Shown here piece after piece: positions 51,436 through 59,833 of a DNA stretch of 64,000 nucleotides (position 1 is its first letter; each line of letters starts with the position of its first letter). Both the position numbers and the translations under genes were made by a program. The notes beneath the pieces were generated by a model. That model saw only the letters and a program-made list of their open reading frames with translations, was not told the origin of the DNA and ran no database searches. The stretch is taken from NCBI GenBank assembly GCA_021325255.1, contig JAJPHP010000080.1:88727-152726 (forward strand), written 5' to 3'. The stretch comes from Nitrososphaerota archaeon (lineage in GTDB: Archaea; Thermoproteota; Nitrososphaeria; Nitrososphaerales; CADDZS01).

Positions 51436-53310
51436 TCAGCTAGAGGGTTTGAACCTGGTGTCCGAAGACTCGTTCAGAGCTCGATCCAACACGTCGCACG
51501 CGCTAATTAATGCAAGGTGAGTAAACGCTTGCGGAAAGTTGCCGAGCCCCTCACCGAGTGGACCAATTTCCTCCGAGTATAGACCCAGATGGTTGGCGTA
51601 AGTGAACATCTCCTCGAGGTTTTGCCTCGCCTCTTCCAGCCGCCCTGCCTTGGTAAGCGCCTCCACCAGCCAGAATGTACAGATGGAAAAAGTGCCTTCG
51701 TAGCCCTTTAGACCATCGGACGCTGCGGAGCCAATTCGGTAACGGTAGAGGTGGGGCTCGTTCATAAGTTCTTTTTGTATGCGCTCGATCGTGCGCAGCA
51801 TTCTCGGATCCTTACCCTCGGCGAATCTAGTAACTGAGAGAAGCAGAGAGCTCGCATCCACCGCATCGCTTCCATAGTACTGGACGAAACTTTCCTTTTC
51901 CTCGTTCCACCCTCTTTCCATGATCTCATTGTATATCGTGTCCCTGATGGTCTTCCATTTTTCAACAAGCGCGGGCAGGGACTGAGCCTCCGCCAGTCGA
52001 ATCGCCCTGTCAAAAGCAACCCAGGACATCAATCGAGAATGAAGGAAGGCCCTTTGACCTCCTCGCACTTCCCAGATTCCTTCATCCGGCGTCTGCCAGT
52101 TCTTGCTTAGCCAATCGAGGAGGCGTAGCAGAGCTGTCCAGCCCCTGTAATACAGACCCCTCCCTTCACCAAATGCGATGTAAACGGCATCAAGAAGTTC
52201 CCCATACACGTCAAGTTGAAGCTGTTTGTATGCACCGTTGCCAATCCTTACCGGACTGCTTTGCCGATAGCCTTCAAGATGATCAAGTACGGTCTCCGTT
52301 AACTCGTGACCGCCGTCAATGGTGTACATCGGTTGAAGCTGGCTGTCTGTCGACTCGTTTATCCGGGCGAGGAGCCAGTTTGCGAAAGCTTCCGCCTCGT
52401 CATGGAACCCCAATTGCAACAGACTGTGCAGTGTAAAGGCAGAATCGGGTAACCACGTGTATCTGTAGTCCCAGTTGCGCTCTCCTCCGGGATCCTCGGG
52501 CAAACTCGCGGTAGGGGCAGCAACGATTGCTCCAGTTGGTGCGTATGTGAGCAACTTTAGGGCGAGGGCTGATCGGTGAACCATCTCGCGCCATCGCCCC
52601 TGGTACCGGCACTGACTCAGCCAGGCCCGCCAATAGTTCTTCGTCTCCAGCAATGAATCCTGGTATTCACTCCGCAGGCGCGAGACCGGTTCGACATCTT
52701 GCTCTACGGTACTTTCAAGTATGAAATGCGCGGATTGCCCCTGAGGCAAGGTGAAAGTAGTTCGTACGTTGTTAGATCCATTCTCTTCCAGCGGAACAGA
52801 TGAGGATAGTACTCGGCTCAGTCGTCGACTACGAAAGATTGCACCTCGTTTCAAAATCTGGAGGGAGTGCACGTCACGGGCATAGTTGAAAGCAGGGTGA
52901 CAGACTACTTCGAAAGTAATCGTGCCGTGCAGCACGCTGACGCCACGTATGATGCGGTGATGCTGCGTTTTCTCCCTGAAATGCTGGATGGGCATGAAGT
53001 CGGTGATTTCGGCGACGCCGTCGGCGGAAAGAAAGCGAGTGACAAGGATGTTCGTATCCGGAAGGTAGTATTGCTTTACTTCTGAGTTACTCACGTCCTT
53101 TGGTGAAATCTTCAATGTGCCGCCTTCTTCAGCGTCGATTATCGCACCAAAGACGCTCGGCGAATCAAAAGAAGGCATGCAACACCAATCGATGGCGCCG
53201 TTCTTCCCTACGAGAGCAACAGTGTGGAGGTCGCCAATGATGCCATGATCTTCGATTGGAAGGTATGCCTGCGAGCGTCCCTTGATCTCAATTTCAGTCT
53301 GCTTTGCCAA
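51436..53310 (-). CDS. GH15-family glucoamylase/trehalase
   Basis: 624 residues. The front domain (about 1-230) is beta-rich (YLPIEDHGIIGDLHTVALVG, IDWCCMPSFDSPSVFGAIID). The (alpha/alpha)6 barrel has the GH15 motifs EDPGGERNWDYRYTWLPDSAFTLH, WEVRGGQRAFLHSRLMSWVAFDRA (acid Glu) and YSEEIGPLGEGLGNFPQAFTHL (base Glu). Archaeal members act as glucoamylases or trehalases. The sugar porter on the other side of the shared promoter region suggests use of an oligosaccharide. Confidence 0.92.
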   Translation of the reverse strand: MAKQTEIEIKGRSQAYLPIEDHGIIGDLHTVALVGKNGAIDWCCMPSFDSPSVFGAIIDAEEGGTLKISPKDVSNSEVKQYYLPDTNILVTRFLSADGVAEITDFMPIQHFREKTQHHRIIRGVSVLHGTITFEVVCHPAFNYARDVHSLQILKRGAIFRSRRLSRVLSSSVPLEENGSNNVRTTFTLPQGQSAHFILESTVEQDVEPVSRLRSEYQDSLLETKNYWRAWLSQCRYQGRWREMVHRSALALKLLTYAPTGAIVAAPTASLPEDPGGERNWDYRYTWLPDSAFTLHSLLQLGFHDEAEAFANWLLARINESTDSQLQPMYTIDGGHELTETVLDHLEGYRQSSPVRIGNGAYKQLQLDVYGELLDAVYIAFGEGRGLYYRGWTALLRLLDWLSKNWQTPDEGIWEVRGGQRAFLHSRLMSWVAFDRAIRLAEAQSLPALVEKWKTIRDTIYNEIMERGWNEEKESFVQYYGSDAVDASSLLLSVTRFAEGKDPRMLRTIERIQKELMNEPHLYRYRIGSAASDGLKGYEGTFSICTFWLVEALTKAGRLEEARQNLEEMFTYANHLGLYSEEIGPLGEGLGNFPQAFTHLALISACDVLDRALNESSDTRFKPSS

Positions 53311-53660
53311 GATACTAAACCCGCTTGCGACTTTCTGGTGTGCGCAAAGTGCCTAATGACATAGTTGTTACTTAACGAATTAAATAATTCATGAGGCGCC
53401 TTCGAGATGTCGAGACGAGTGCATCTGAGATATCAGAAAGATAGAGATCGGGAGTCCAGGAGAAAGGGAATGGCCGTCAGACCGCTAGTGTCGATGATCT
53501 GACCCGATCTCGAAAGTGAATATCTCTCCGAATGCGAAATTCTCCATAACCAGATTATTTGTTTAAAATTACGATTCTTTACTGAAGTGTACGACTGGCG
53601 TTTTGCCATCGGTTTTCGCTGTAATTTATCCTACTAAATCAGCGAACCCTCAAGTAGAAT
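53311..53660. other. Divergent promoter region between GH15 and the sugar porter
   Basis: No gene recognised. Near its end, CGCTGTAATTTATC and TAAATCAGCG (53618-53644) form an imperfect inverted repeat resembling the elements at 51361 and 58405. Confidence 0.4.
53618..53644. promoter_or_regulatory. Imperfect copy of the TTATC-type operator
   Basis: CGCTGTAATTTATCctacTAAATCAGCG: CGCTG pairs with CAGCG, and TTTA with TAAA; one arm has an extra TA. It lies about 100-150 nt before the conserved part of the sugar porter. Confidence 0.4.
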
Positions 53661-53664
53661 ATAG

Positions 53665-55093
53665 CTCGATCTTGTCATCGAATCTTCTCAAGGTAACTCT
53701 TCGGTATCGCGGAAATTAGTAAAGCAAGAACAAAAGTCAGTTGGGCAAAGATCGCTGCGTCGTTACTCTTATCTCGTCGCTTCGGTCGGAGGCATTGGAG
53801 GACTTCTCTTTGGGTACGACACCGGAGTTATCTCAGTAGCGATTCTCTTTATCACTCCGAAATTCCATTTGAACTCAGTGCAGACAGAAGTGGCTATCAG
53901 CGCCGTCTTGGTCGGGGCAATTGCAAGAGCAATTGCAGGTGGAAAATTGGGGGATGTCTTGGGCCGGAAAAAGACTATGATGATTCTGGCAGGGATCTTC
54001 GGAGTGGGTGCGGTCTTGACTGCCCTCTCCCCTAGTTACTACTACTTTATCCTGTTTTGCATTATTGTAGGCTTCGCCACAGGCGCCGCTTCTTTCATTG
54101 CTCCCATTTACATAAGCGAGCTCTCACCAATTTCCATGCGCGGGAAGCTCGTGACCTTCAACCAGCTTTTTCCTTACAGTCGGGATTGCCCTTGCCTATG
54201 GTGTCGACTATGCCTTTGCTTCAATGAACCCTGGCTGGCAACCAATGTTTGCAGTCGCCGTAATACCTGCCATTGCACTCGGAGTAGGCATGGCTTATCT
54301 ATTGGAATCACCTAGATGGCTTGCGAGCAAGGGAGCCTGGGACCGGGTGGATAAGGAAGTCGGTGAGTTTTTCTCGGAGCCTCAAAAGTCACAGCTGATC
54401 AACGAAGCAAAACAGAAACTGCAGATGACTGAGAACGTGACTTTACGTAGTCTTTTGCGTCCTGGTTTGCGACTTGCTTTGCTTCTCGGAATTGTTCTAG
54501 CAGTATTTCAACAATTGATTGGTATCAACACGGTGATCTACTATGCGCCGCAGATCTTGCAATTCGCAGGAGTCACTGATACGAATTCATCGATAGCTGC
54601 GACTTCATTCGTCGGAGTCGTGAACGTGCTTGCTACCGTTGCGTCGCTGTTTCTCATCGACGCTGTAGGTCGCAGACCCTTGTTGCTTGGGGCAATCGCT
54701 GGGTGCGCGGCGGCGCTCGCAATCATGGGCACCGTATTTGCAATCGGCAGTAGTTCGCTTGGGCTTCTCGTACTTGGTTGCCTGATTGGCTACATTGTAT
54801 CATTCGGGGTTGGAATAGGGGGCGTCTTCTGGATGCTCGGCTCAGAGATATACCCTACGCACATGCGAGGGCAGGCTGACGGCTTGACTGCGACGGCGAA
54901 CTGGACTGCGAATTTGCTCATAAGCGTCCCGTTCCTTTCACTCGTCGATTTGATTGGAGGATCGAGGACGTTTTGGCTCTACGCTATCTTCGCAATTGCC
55001 GCATTCGTCTTCTGCTGGATTCTCGTCCCGGAGACGAAAGGGAGATCTTTAGAGAAGATAGAAACCTACTGGGAGAGCGAAAGAAAGTGGTAA
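53665..55093 (+). pseudogene. Sugar-porter MFS gene with a frameshift and no clear start
   Basis: In frame from 53665 (after TAG), the first conserved block is RRYSYLVASVGGIGGLLFGY then DTGVIS, the sugar-porter N-terminus. It continues GGKLGDVLGRKKTM to LVTFNQLFPYS. Homology then moves by one base at a T5 run (54167-54171); with one T fewer it reads QLFLTVGIALAYGVDYAFAS and onward through LESPRWL, QQLIGINTVIYYAP and VPETKGRSLEKIETYW to TAA/TGA near 55093. No ATG, GTG or TTG precedes the first block, so the N-terminus is also damaged or an unusual start is used. It probably imported a sugar with the neighbouring GH15 enzyme. Confidence 0.85.
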
Positions 55094-55135
55094 GAAACTG
55101 AAATCTTCGAGCACAGTCAAAGAATCGAAAGAGAT

Positions 55136-55408
55136 TCAGACTCCAATTGCCAGCACCCTCTTTCCTTGTTCGGTGATGAAATACGTTTGCGACTCTGATT
55201 CATGAATCGCCAAACCATGATTGACAAGAATGCTGAGTATTCTCATAACTTCTTGAGCAGCCAGGACAGGATTCAAATTGTCCTGAATTTTTTCAAGCTT
55301 GCCGGCGTTTGCCCCGATTCCAGATACCTGGAGCGCCTTCAGCACATTATTGACATTTGAAAAGAGTCTAGCATCTAGCTCTATTGAGAGGTCAGTTTCT
55401 TCTTCCAA
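55136..55408 (-). CDS. Small winged-helix protein
   Basis: 90 residues from ATG 55408. The first 35 residues are helical (LDARLFSNVNNVLKALQVSG). The rest is a small winged-helix pattern: NPVLAAQEVMRILSILVNHGLA with the wing SQTYFITEQGKRVLAI. It resembles the ArnR1-type proteins encoded at 46787 and 57341. Possible regulator of the nearby sugar genes, on position only. Confidence 0.65.
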   Translation of the reverse strand: MEEETDLSIELDARLFSNVNNVLKALQVSGIGANAGKLEKIQDNLNPVLAAQEVMRILSILVNHGLAIHESESQTYFITEQGKRVLAIGV

Positions 55409-55464
55409 AGAACGCTCCTAGGCGTCTAGCATTGAAACTTTTATGCTTTTGCCAAAGTCGAACA

Positions 55465-55538
55465 GAGCTTGTCAAGTTATCTGACACCGTTCGTGAGGAT
55501 GCAAAACATCCTCACTGTGAAGATAACTTGACAAGCTC
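55465..55538. repeat. 74-nt nested perfect hairpin
   Basis: An 18-bp outer stem GAGCTTGTCAAGTTATCT (55465-55482) pairs perfectly with AGATAACTTGACAAGCTC (55521-55538). Inside, GTGAGGATG (55493-55501) pairs with CATCCTCAC (55507-55515) around caaaa. It lies between a winged-helix gene and a membrane protein gene, both on the minus strand. It may be a terminator-like RNA, a protein site, or a small mobile hairpin. Confidence 0.75.
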
Positions 55539-55607
55539 CTTGTAACCTATTGCTGTGTATACAACCCTTCAGATTGAATCATTGAAGTGATACTGTTGCT
55601 GCGCAGT

Positions 55608-56156
55608 TCAACGCAGGAATCCTCGTCTAGCGCTTCTCGTTTTGTAAAAGAAGAAGCCGAGATTGAAGACCACGTAGATCAGTCCAAGGGCTCTCTGGAT
55701 AGCTTGGTCGACAGGATCCAAACTGAGCTGCGGACTGATTGCCCATATCGGCGCAAGAGGCCAAAATAGCAGGAAGAAGCACCGGGTCAATTCACGGACA
55801 AGGGATATGCTCGACTGCTGCCTTAGCCATCGCAAGTACCTGGTGTAAATCAGCGGATACAGCATGACTGATATTGGAACAAGAAAGAGGAATCCAATAG
55901 CTCGCGCAAGGATGTCGATCTCAGATAACGTAGGAAAAACGGGAAAATGAATCACCGCAAAAGTTGCCGAATTAATCAATACGCCTATGCCAACAACACC
56001 GGGGCTGGAAATTGAGTAGGATGCGAAATATCCAAAGATTATTCCCAGCACCATTAGAAAGAAATCGCGAACGATAGTAAAATTCTCTTTCTTTTCCTCC
56101 TCTGCCACCGCATTTTCTTCGGAATTGCTTCTATTCACCGATTTCGACTTGCTCAA
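55608..56156 (-). CDS. Four-helix membrane protein, hypothetical
   Basis: 182 residues. A charged N-terminus (about 1-28, Ser/Glu/Lys) precedes four helices: DFFLMVLGIIFGYFASYS, GVVGIGVLINSATFAVIHF, LARAIGFLFLVPISVMLYPL and FFLLFWPLAPIWAI, with a final weaker one near the end. No family recognised. The C-terminus is basic (YKTRSARRGFLR). ATG 56156. Confidence 0.65.
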   Translation of the reverse strand: MSKSKSVNRSNSEENAVAEEEKKENFTIVRDFFLMVLGIIFGYFASYSISSPGVVGIGVLINSATFAVIHFPVFPTLSEIDILARAIGFLFLVPISVMLYPLIYTRYLRWLRQQSSISLVRELTRCFFLLFWPLAPIWAISPQLSLDPVDQAIQRALGLIYVVFNLGFFFYKTRSARRGFLR

Positions 56157-56350
56157 ATCAGGCTACAACTGTATTCTATTCTCTGCTTTGTGGTCAGTCA
56201 GATACTCATTTTCGCACACTGGAGTGCCTGAAAGGGCCGCATGATGGCAAAGCCATTCCCAATCTAATATTCGATCTGTAATTTCTGAAACTAAATCGCA
56301 ATATCTCATTACTGCAGTCGAATCGATAGCACAATCCCGTGATTGTTTGA

Positions 56351-56863
56351 ATGATCGAGGAAGTATACGCACAGGATATTGACGGCAAGGGACTTGCCAA
56401 TGTGCTGGAGCAAACATTCAGAGCCGACGGTTACGATGTGCAAGAATTGGGCGGAGGCAACGACATCGCTGTCCAGATTAGGAAGGAAAGTACCGGGCGG
56501 GCGATCGTGGGAATGCAGCAGGCGCTAACAGTCCGTATAAAGAAAGAAGACGGCATGACCAGGGTAACGCTCGGGCAAGCAAAATGGGCAGATAAGGCAG
56601 GAGTTGAGGTCATAGGAGCATTCGTCTTCTGGCCCCTTATGGTTCCCGCCACTTATGGTGTTTACAAGCAACATACGCTTCCCAAAAGAGTGATCGATGT
56701 CGTCAACACGTACACGACATCAAAGGGGGCAACAAATCCAAAATCAAAGACATCTTCCATGGTCGCATGTTCTGCCTGCGGTGTAGCAAATTCCTCGGAC
56801 GCCCATTTTTGTTCCGCGTGTGGCTCACCTCTTGAGGTCCAGAAATCGGAGGCAACGCAGTGA
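56351..56863 (+). CDS. Hypothetical protein with a C-terminal zinc ribbon
   Basis: 170 residues. The first 120 form an alpha-beta domain (AQDIDGKGLANVLEQTFRAD, then QALTVRIKKEDGMTRVTLGQ) with a hydrophobic segment GAFVFWPLMVPATYGVY. A linker leads to a zinc ribbon (about 137-162): ACSACGVANSSDAHFCSACGSPLEV. Many archaeal proteins pair such ribbons with a membrane or regulatory domain. Family not identified. ATG 56351. Confidence 0.7.
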   Translation: MIEEVYAQDIDGKGLANVLEQTFRADGYDVQELGGGNDIAVQIRKESTGRAIVGMQQALTVRIKKEDGMTRVTLGQAKWADKAGVEVIGAFVFWPLMVPATYGVYKQHTLPKRVIDVVNTYTTSKGATNPKSKTSSMVACSACGVANSSDAHFCSACGSPLEVQKSEATQ

Positions 56864-57043
56864 GTAGTCGACACGACTATTTCCTAATATTTCCTTTGGC
56901 ACTCTGGAGACCACTTCTAAAGTGGCCCAAGCAATTTCGAAAAAGGCGCAAGGCTACGATCGGCAAAGTAACCTAGGTGCGGTACGCGAAAAGTTGCGAA
57001 TAAGCGACGGTTTCTTCTGATTCCTCGCTTCCAGCCTCCGACG

Positions 57044-57196
57044 TCAAACCAGTTCTCCCACCTCATCGATATGTACATCAATCCCATTTTCAGCAGCGAT
57101 TAAGGAAAGTTTACTCATCTTTTCCCCCGCCTCGAATGCATTCTTTGCCGAAAACACAAGTCTAGCTTTGTACGTCCTCTCGGTTTCCCGAACCAT
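57044..57196 (-). CDS. Small hypothetical protein
   Basis: 50 residues from ATG 57196: MVRETERTYKARLVFSAKNA, then FEAGEKMSKLSLIAAENGID and VHIDEVGELV. The strand-helix-strand pattern is protein-like and the frame is clean. No family recognised. The rest of 56864-57340 shows only the inverted repeat at 57219-57275. Confidence 0.5.
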   Translation of the reverse strand: MVRETERTYKARLVFSAKNAFEAGEKMSKLSLIAAENGIDVHIDEVGELV

Positions 57197-57218
57197 GTCC
57201 ACTTTTCAGCTCTATTCA

Positions 57219-57275
57219 GGTAGAAGGAATGTATTCAGATTTATCTATCCATTTGACAGACCAATTCCTTCTACC
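57219..57275. repeat. 12-bp inverted repeat with 33-nt spacer
   Basis: GGTAGAAGGAAT (57219-57230) and ATTCCTTCTACC (57264-57275) are perfect arms. The structure lies upstream of the 50-residue gene (57044-57196, minus strand) and downstream of the broken winged-helix gene. Confidence 0.6.
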
Positions 57276-57340
57276 CGACCGAAGCCACTTTTGGCGGGTC
57301 TTGTCAATCGGCCGGTTTGGTAAGAGAATGTGTGGATACT

Positions 57341-57679
57341 TCATCGTCGAGTCTTGATATCCGTCGTCAGCAACTCATATGCTCCAAGATAATCCATCCC
57401 CTTGCCTGTTGTCCTGTACACATTTACTTACTGATTCCCTTCTACTATTTTCTCCTCAATCAGCTCTGTGTCGACAAGGATCCTCAAGTACTCTCGCATC
57501 ATGGCAAAACTCAGCTCTGCTTTGCACATCAAGGAAGCCTGGCTGACCCCTCCATCGCTCTTTGTTGCATCCAACAAAACGGCGATAATGTCCATTTCAC
57601 TCTTGTTCTTAAGGAACATTGGTTGCCTCTCCCTTGCCATTTCTGGCACTAGGTATGTACTACACTCAGAATCCGACAT
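57341..57679 (-). pseudogene. Winged-helix regulator with an in-frame TAA
   Basis: The frame from ATG 57679 reads through a winged helix (KSEMDIIAVLLDATKSDG then LMCKAELSFAMMREYLRILV) to LIEEKIVEGNQ and TAA at 57428-57430. It then continues in frame VNVYRTTGKGMDYLGAYELL to TGA at 57341-57343. The part after the stop is exactly the wing and final helix expected in ArnR1-type proteins (VYRTTxKGMxYL). One base change probably interrupted it. The short form may still exist. Confidence 0.75.
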
Positions 57680-57841
57680 CAGAATCCTACTTCGATTTGT
57701 TCATAAGAATCTAGAAAGGGAGAGAACCTCTCCACTCTCTGCAGGCGACCGAAGGTTTTTCCAGGCCCAAACTTCCTTCTGTCCTACACTAGATGTGGAG
57801 GGGAAGAATTCTCTCCCTTCGAGAAAGGCTTCAGTTTCCAA

Positions 57842-58354
57842 TCATGCAGTTTGTGGGGCAGCTTTCGCAGATTCCTCGGCGAAGGCAGTTCGCAATCTCT
57901 GTTCCTGTTCCGCGGATAGGTTAGTGCGAATCACCGTTGGGTGGAATTCCTGAAGCTGAGCCACCACCCTATCAGCTGTCACTTGGTGGATCAACAGAAA
58001 GATTCCAGATGTCCCAGGCTTTAGCACGCTTCCGACTTCTCTCATGAACTTCTCGTCGACTCCAATGTCGTGGGCATGTCCCATGAGCGCACCGATTCCG
58101 GCCCCGATCGCCGCTCCCAAAATTGGCGAAAGAAAGAGGAGACCAATCAGCATGCCCCAGAAGGCACCGCCGAGTGCTGCCCCTCTCGTCATCTCTCTAG
58201 CCTGTTTGACCTCGACTTTGCCATCGGCTTTCCGGATCACAACCACGAGGTCGTCCAATAGAATTAGTTGCTGATTCTGCAGTTGCAGCAACTTTTCTTT
58301 TACTTGATCAGCAGTGTATTCCTTATCAAACGCTAAGACTACTAGCTCGCTCAC
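57842..58354 (-). CDS. DUF1269-like membrane protein
   Basis: 170 residues from GTG 58354: VSELVVLAFDKEYTADQVKE. This start matches the family opening (SELVVIAFDxxxxA). An upstream ATG (58444) would place the palindrome at 58405-58432 inside the gene. The middle has a glycine-rich hydrophobic segment (GGAFWGMLIGLLFLSPILGA then AIGAGIGALMGHAHDIGV). DUF1269 proteins are membrane-associated and of unknown function. A disordered tail follows. Confidence 0.75.
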   Translation of the reverse strand: MSELVVLAFDKEYTADQVKEKLLQLQNQQLILLDDLVVVIRKADGKVEVKQAREMTRGAALGGAFWGMLIGLLFLSPILGAAIGAGIGALMGHAHDIGVDEKFMREVGSVLKPGTSGIFLLIHQVTADRVVAQLQEFHPTVIRTNLSAEQEQRLRTAFAEESAKAAPQTA

Positions 58355-58404
58355 TACCGAATTACACCGATGCGGATCTATGACCGTTTGGGGAATAATA
58401 CTCT

Positions 58405-58432
58405 GCTGTGATTTATCAAAATAAATCACAGC
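58405..58432. promoter_or_regulatory. Perfect 12-bp-arm palindrome upstream of the DUF1269 gene
   Basis: GCTGTGATTTAT-caaa-ATAAATCACAGC. It ends 51 nt before the GTG start at 58354 and is the best-conserved of the TTATC/GATAA family. Confidence 0.6.
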
Positions 58433-58433
58433 C

Positions 58434-58664
58434 TCAGAATCCAAAGTCTCTTTGCAATATGCGTCGAAAGAAGCTTGTGTTCTTCTTGGTATCCGTCAAA
58501 TTTCGTTGAAGGTTCACATTTCCTATAACGGAGGTCGCGCAAGGTGAATCAATCACGATGACCCGATCCGATTGCTTTTCGCCAACTTTCTCAAAGTCAA
58601 AGTTAAGGCGATTAAGGCATTCCAGCACGAAGATGACGCACATATGAGCAGCACGCGTTTCCAT
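58434..58664 (-). CDS. Possible hypothetical protein
   Basis: A 76-codon frame (CVIFVLECLNRLNFDFEKVG, then DRVIVIDSPCATSVIGNVNL) with a protein-like composition but no recognised family. It lies in a 500-bp interval (58445-58952) that shows nothing else. It may be fortuitous. Confidence 0.3.
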   Translation of the reverse strand: METRAAHMCVIFVLECLNRLNFDFEKVGEKQSDRVIVIDSPCATSVIGNVNLQRNLTDTKKNTSFFRRILQRDFGF

Positions 58665-58952
58665 CTATTCTTCGCGTTTCCTCGCCGCCGAACCTCTGAC
58701 CGAGATAGGAGAACAGGCCGTACAAAGAAGGAGAAGAACTCGGCCCGCATCGATAAACGGAAGATTCCCCTGGCCAATACGACATAGTTCAAGGGTCGAA
58801 GCGGCAATTCTATGCATGCTCTCAATTGTAAAGATAAATAGTAGCGCGGAACAGCTCAAAGAATGACGACGAACAGCCGAGGATTTCCAAAAGAGATATC
58901 CGATGAGACTTTCCAAAGTAAAATTTGAGACTTATAAGCAGGTCAAATCAGC

Positions 58953-59282
58953 ATGGAGAAACTAATTTTGAAAAAGACCGACACATTGGCAAAGGCAAAT
59001 AACAACGCGCCAGGGACCGCCGCGTCCGGAGCTGTTACTTCTACTACACCGGCCAGCAAGACTACTGAATCTGAGGATAAGAAACCTGTGCTCTTGGGGC
59101 AAACCCGAAGCATAAAGATCGTTGATCTGCAGGTCAGGAAGCGAAGACGCAATCCCGCGAACTGCAAGTACTGCAACCTCCCGATCGAGGAGCGATACGC
59201 ACTCAGCAAGGGCTCTAGGACTGGAGCAAGATACTATCACATCAAATGTGCCATAAAGGTCGGCTTTGACATCACTGTCTGA
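58953..59282 (+). CDS. Small zinc-binding protein, hypothetical
   Basis: 109 residues from ATG 58953. The N-terminal half (about 1-55) is Ala/Thr/Lys-rich and disordered. The C-terminal half is VRKRRRNPANCKYCNLPIEE then RTGARYYHIKCAIKVGFDI, with Cys-x2-Cys and His-x2-Cys, a probable CCHC zinc site with a basic front. No family recognised. It may bind nucleic acid. Confidence 0.65.
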   Translation: MEKLILKKTDTLAKANNNAPGTAASGAVTSTTPASKTTESEDKKPVLLGQTRSIKIVDLQVRKRRRNPANCKYCNLPIEERYALSKGSRTGARYYHIKCAIKVGFDITV

Positions 59283-59833
59283 CCAACTATCGGCAAAAAA
59301 TGTAAGCAAAAAGATATGTGTTCGTGTATGCAGGGAAAGACTTGAGACAGAATCTCCTTTTCCTCCCCCTCGGCATAAACCTCGCGTGCTCTTTTTGAAT
59401 TCCTTCCTCAAGACTCGCCGCAGTTTTCCTAGTTGTGCTGCCGCCTGGGGCGCGCAGCAGTAGAAGGATCACTGAATGATCACGGCAGAAAGAGGATGCA
59501 GCGGGCAAGCCTCATTTCTTCCCTAAATAACCTTGGAAACCAAGAAGCTGCAGCTTCTTCTACTCGGCTTCCACTACCGGATAAAAAGTTCCAAATAGGT
59601 GGAATGGCAATTACGCCATGTCGGGGTGGAATACGAAAAGACGAAAAGCCGAGGACTTGTTTTCCCTTTGAGGTACAGCAGTCGTTTATTCTCCACGACC
59701 AAGCTCGAATCAAGCCGTCAATACAGAACTATTGAACAATACGTTTTTTCAAATTACCAGGAGAACGGAAATCGGAGACTATGCCTAAATCACTTGAGGT
59801 CCTGAAGTTCAAACAGGAGATTTCGATCCTTCA
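59283..59833. other. 550-bp interval before the thiolase gene
   Basis: No convincing gene. AAGAAGCTGCAGCTTCTT (59542-59559) is a perfect 18-bp palindrome. No clear TATA box before the thiolase ATG was seen. Confidence 0.4.
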
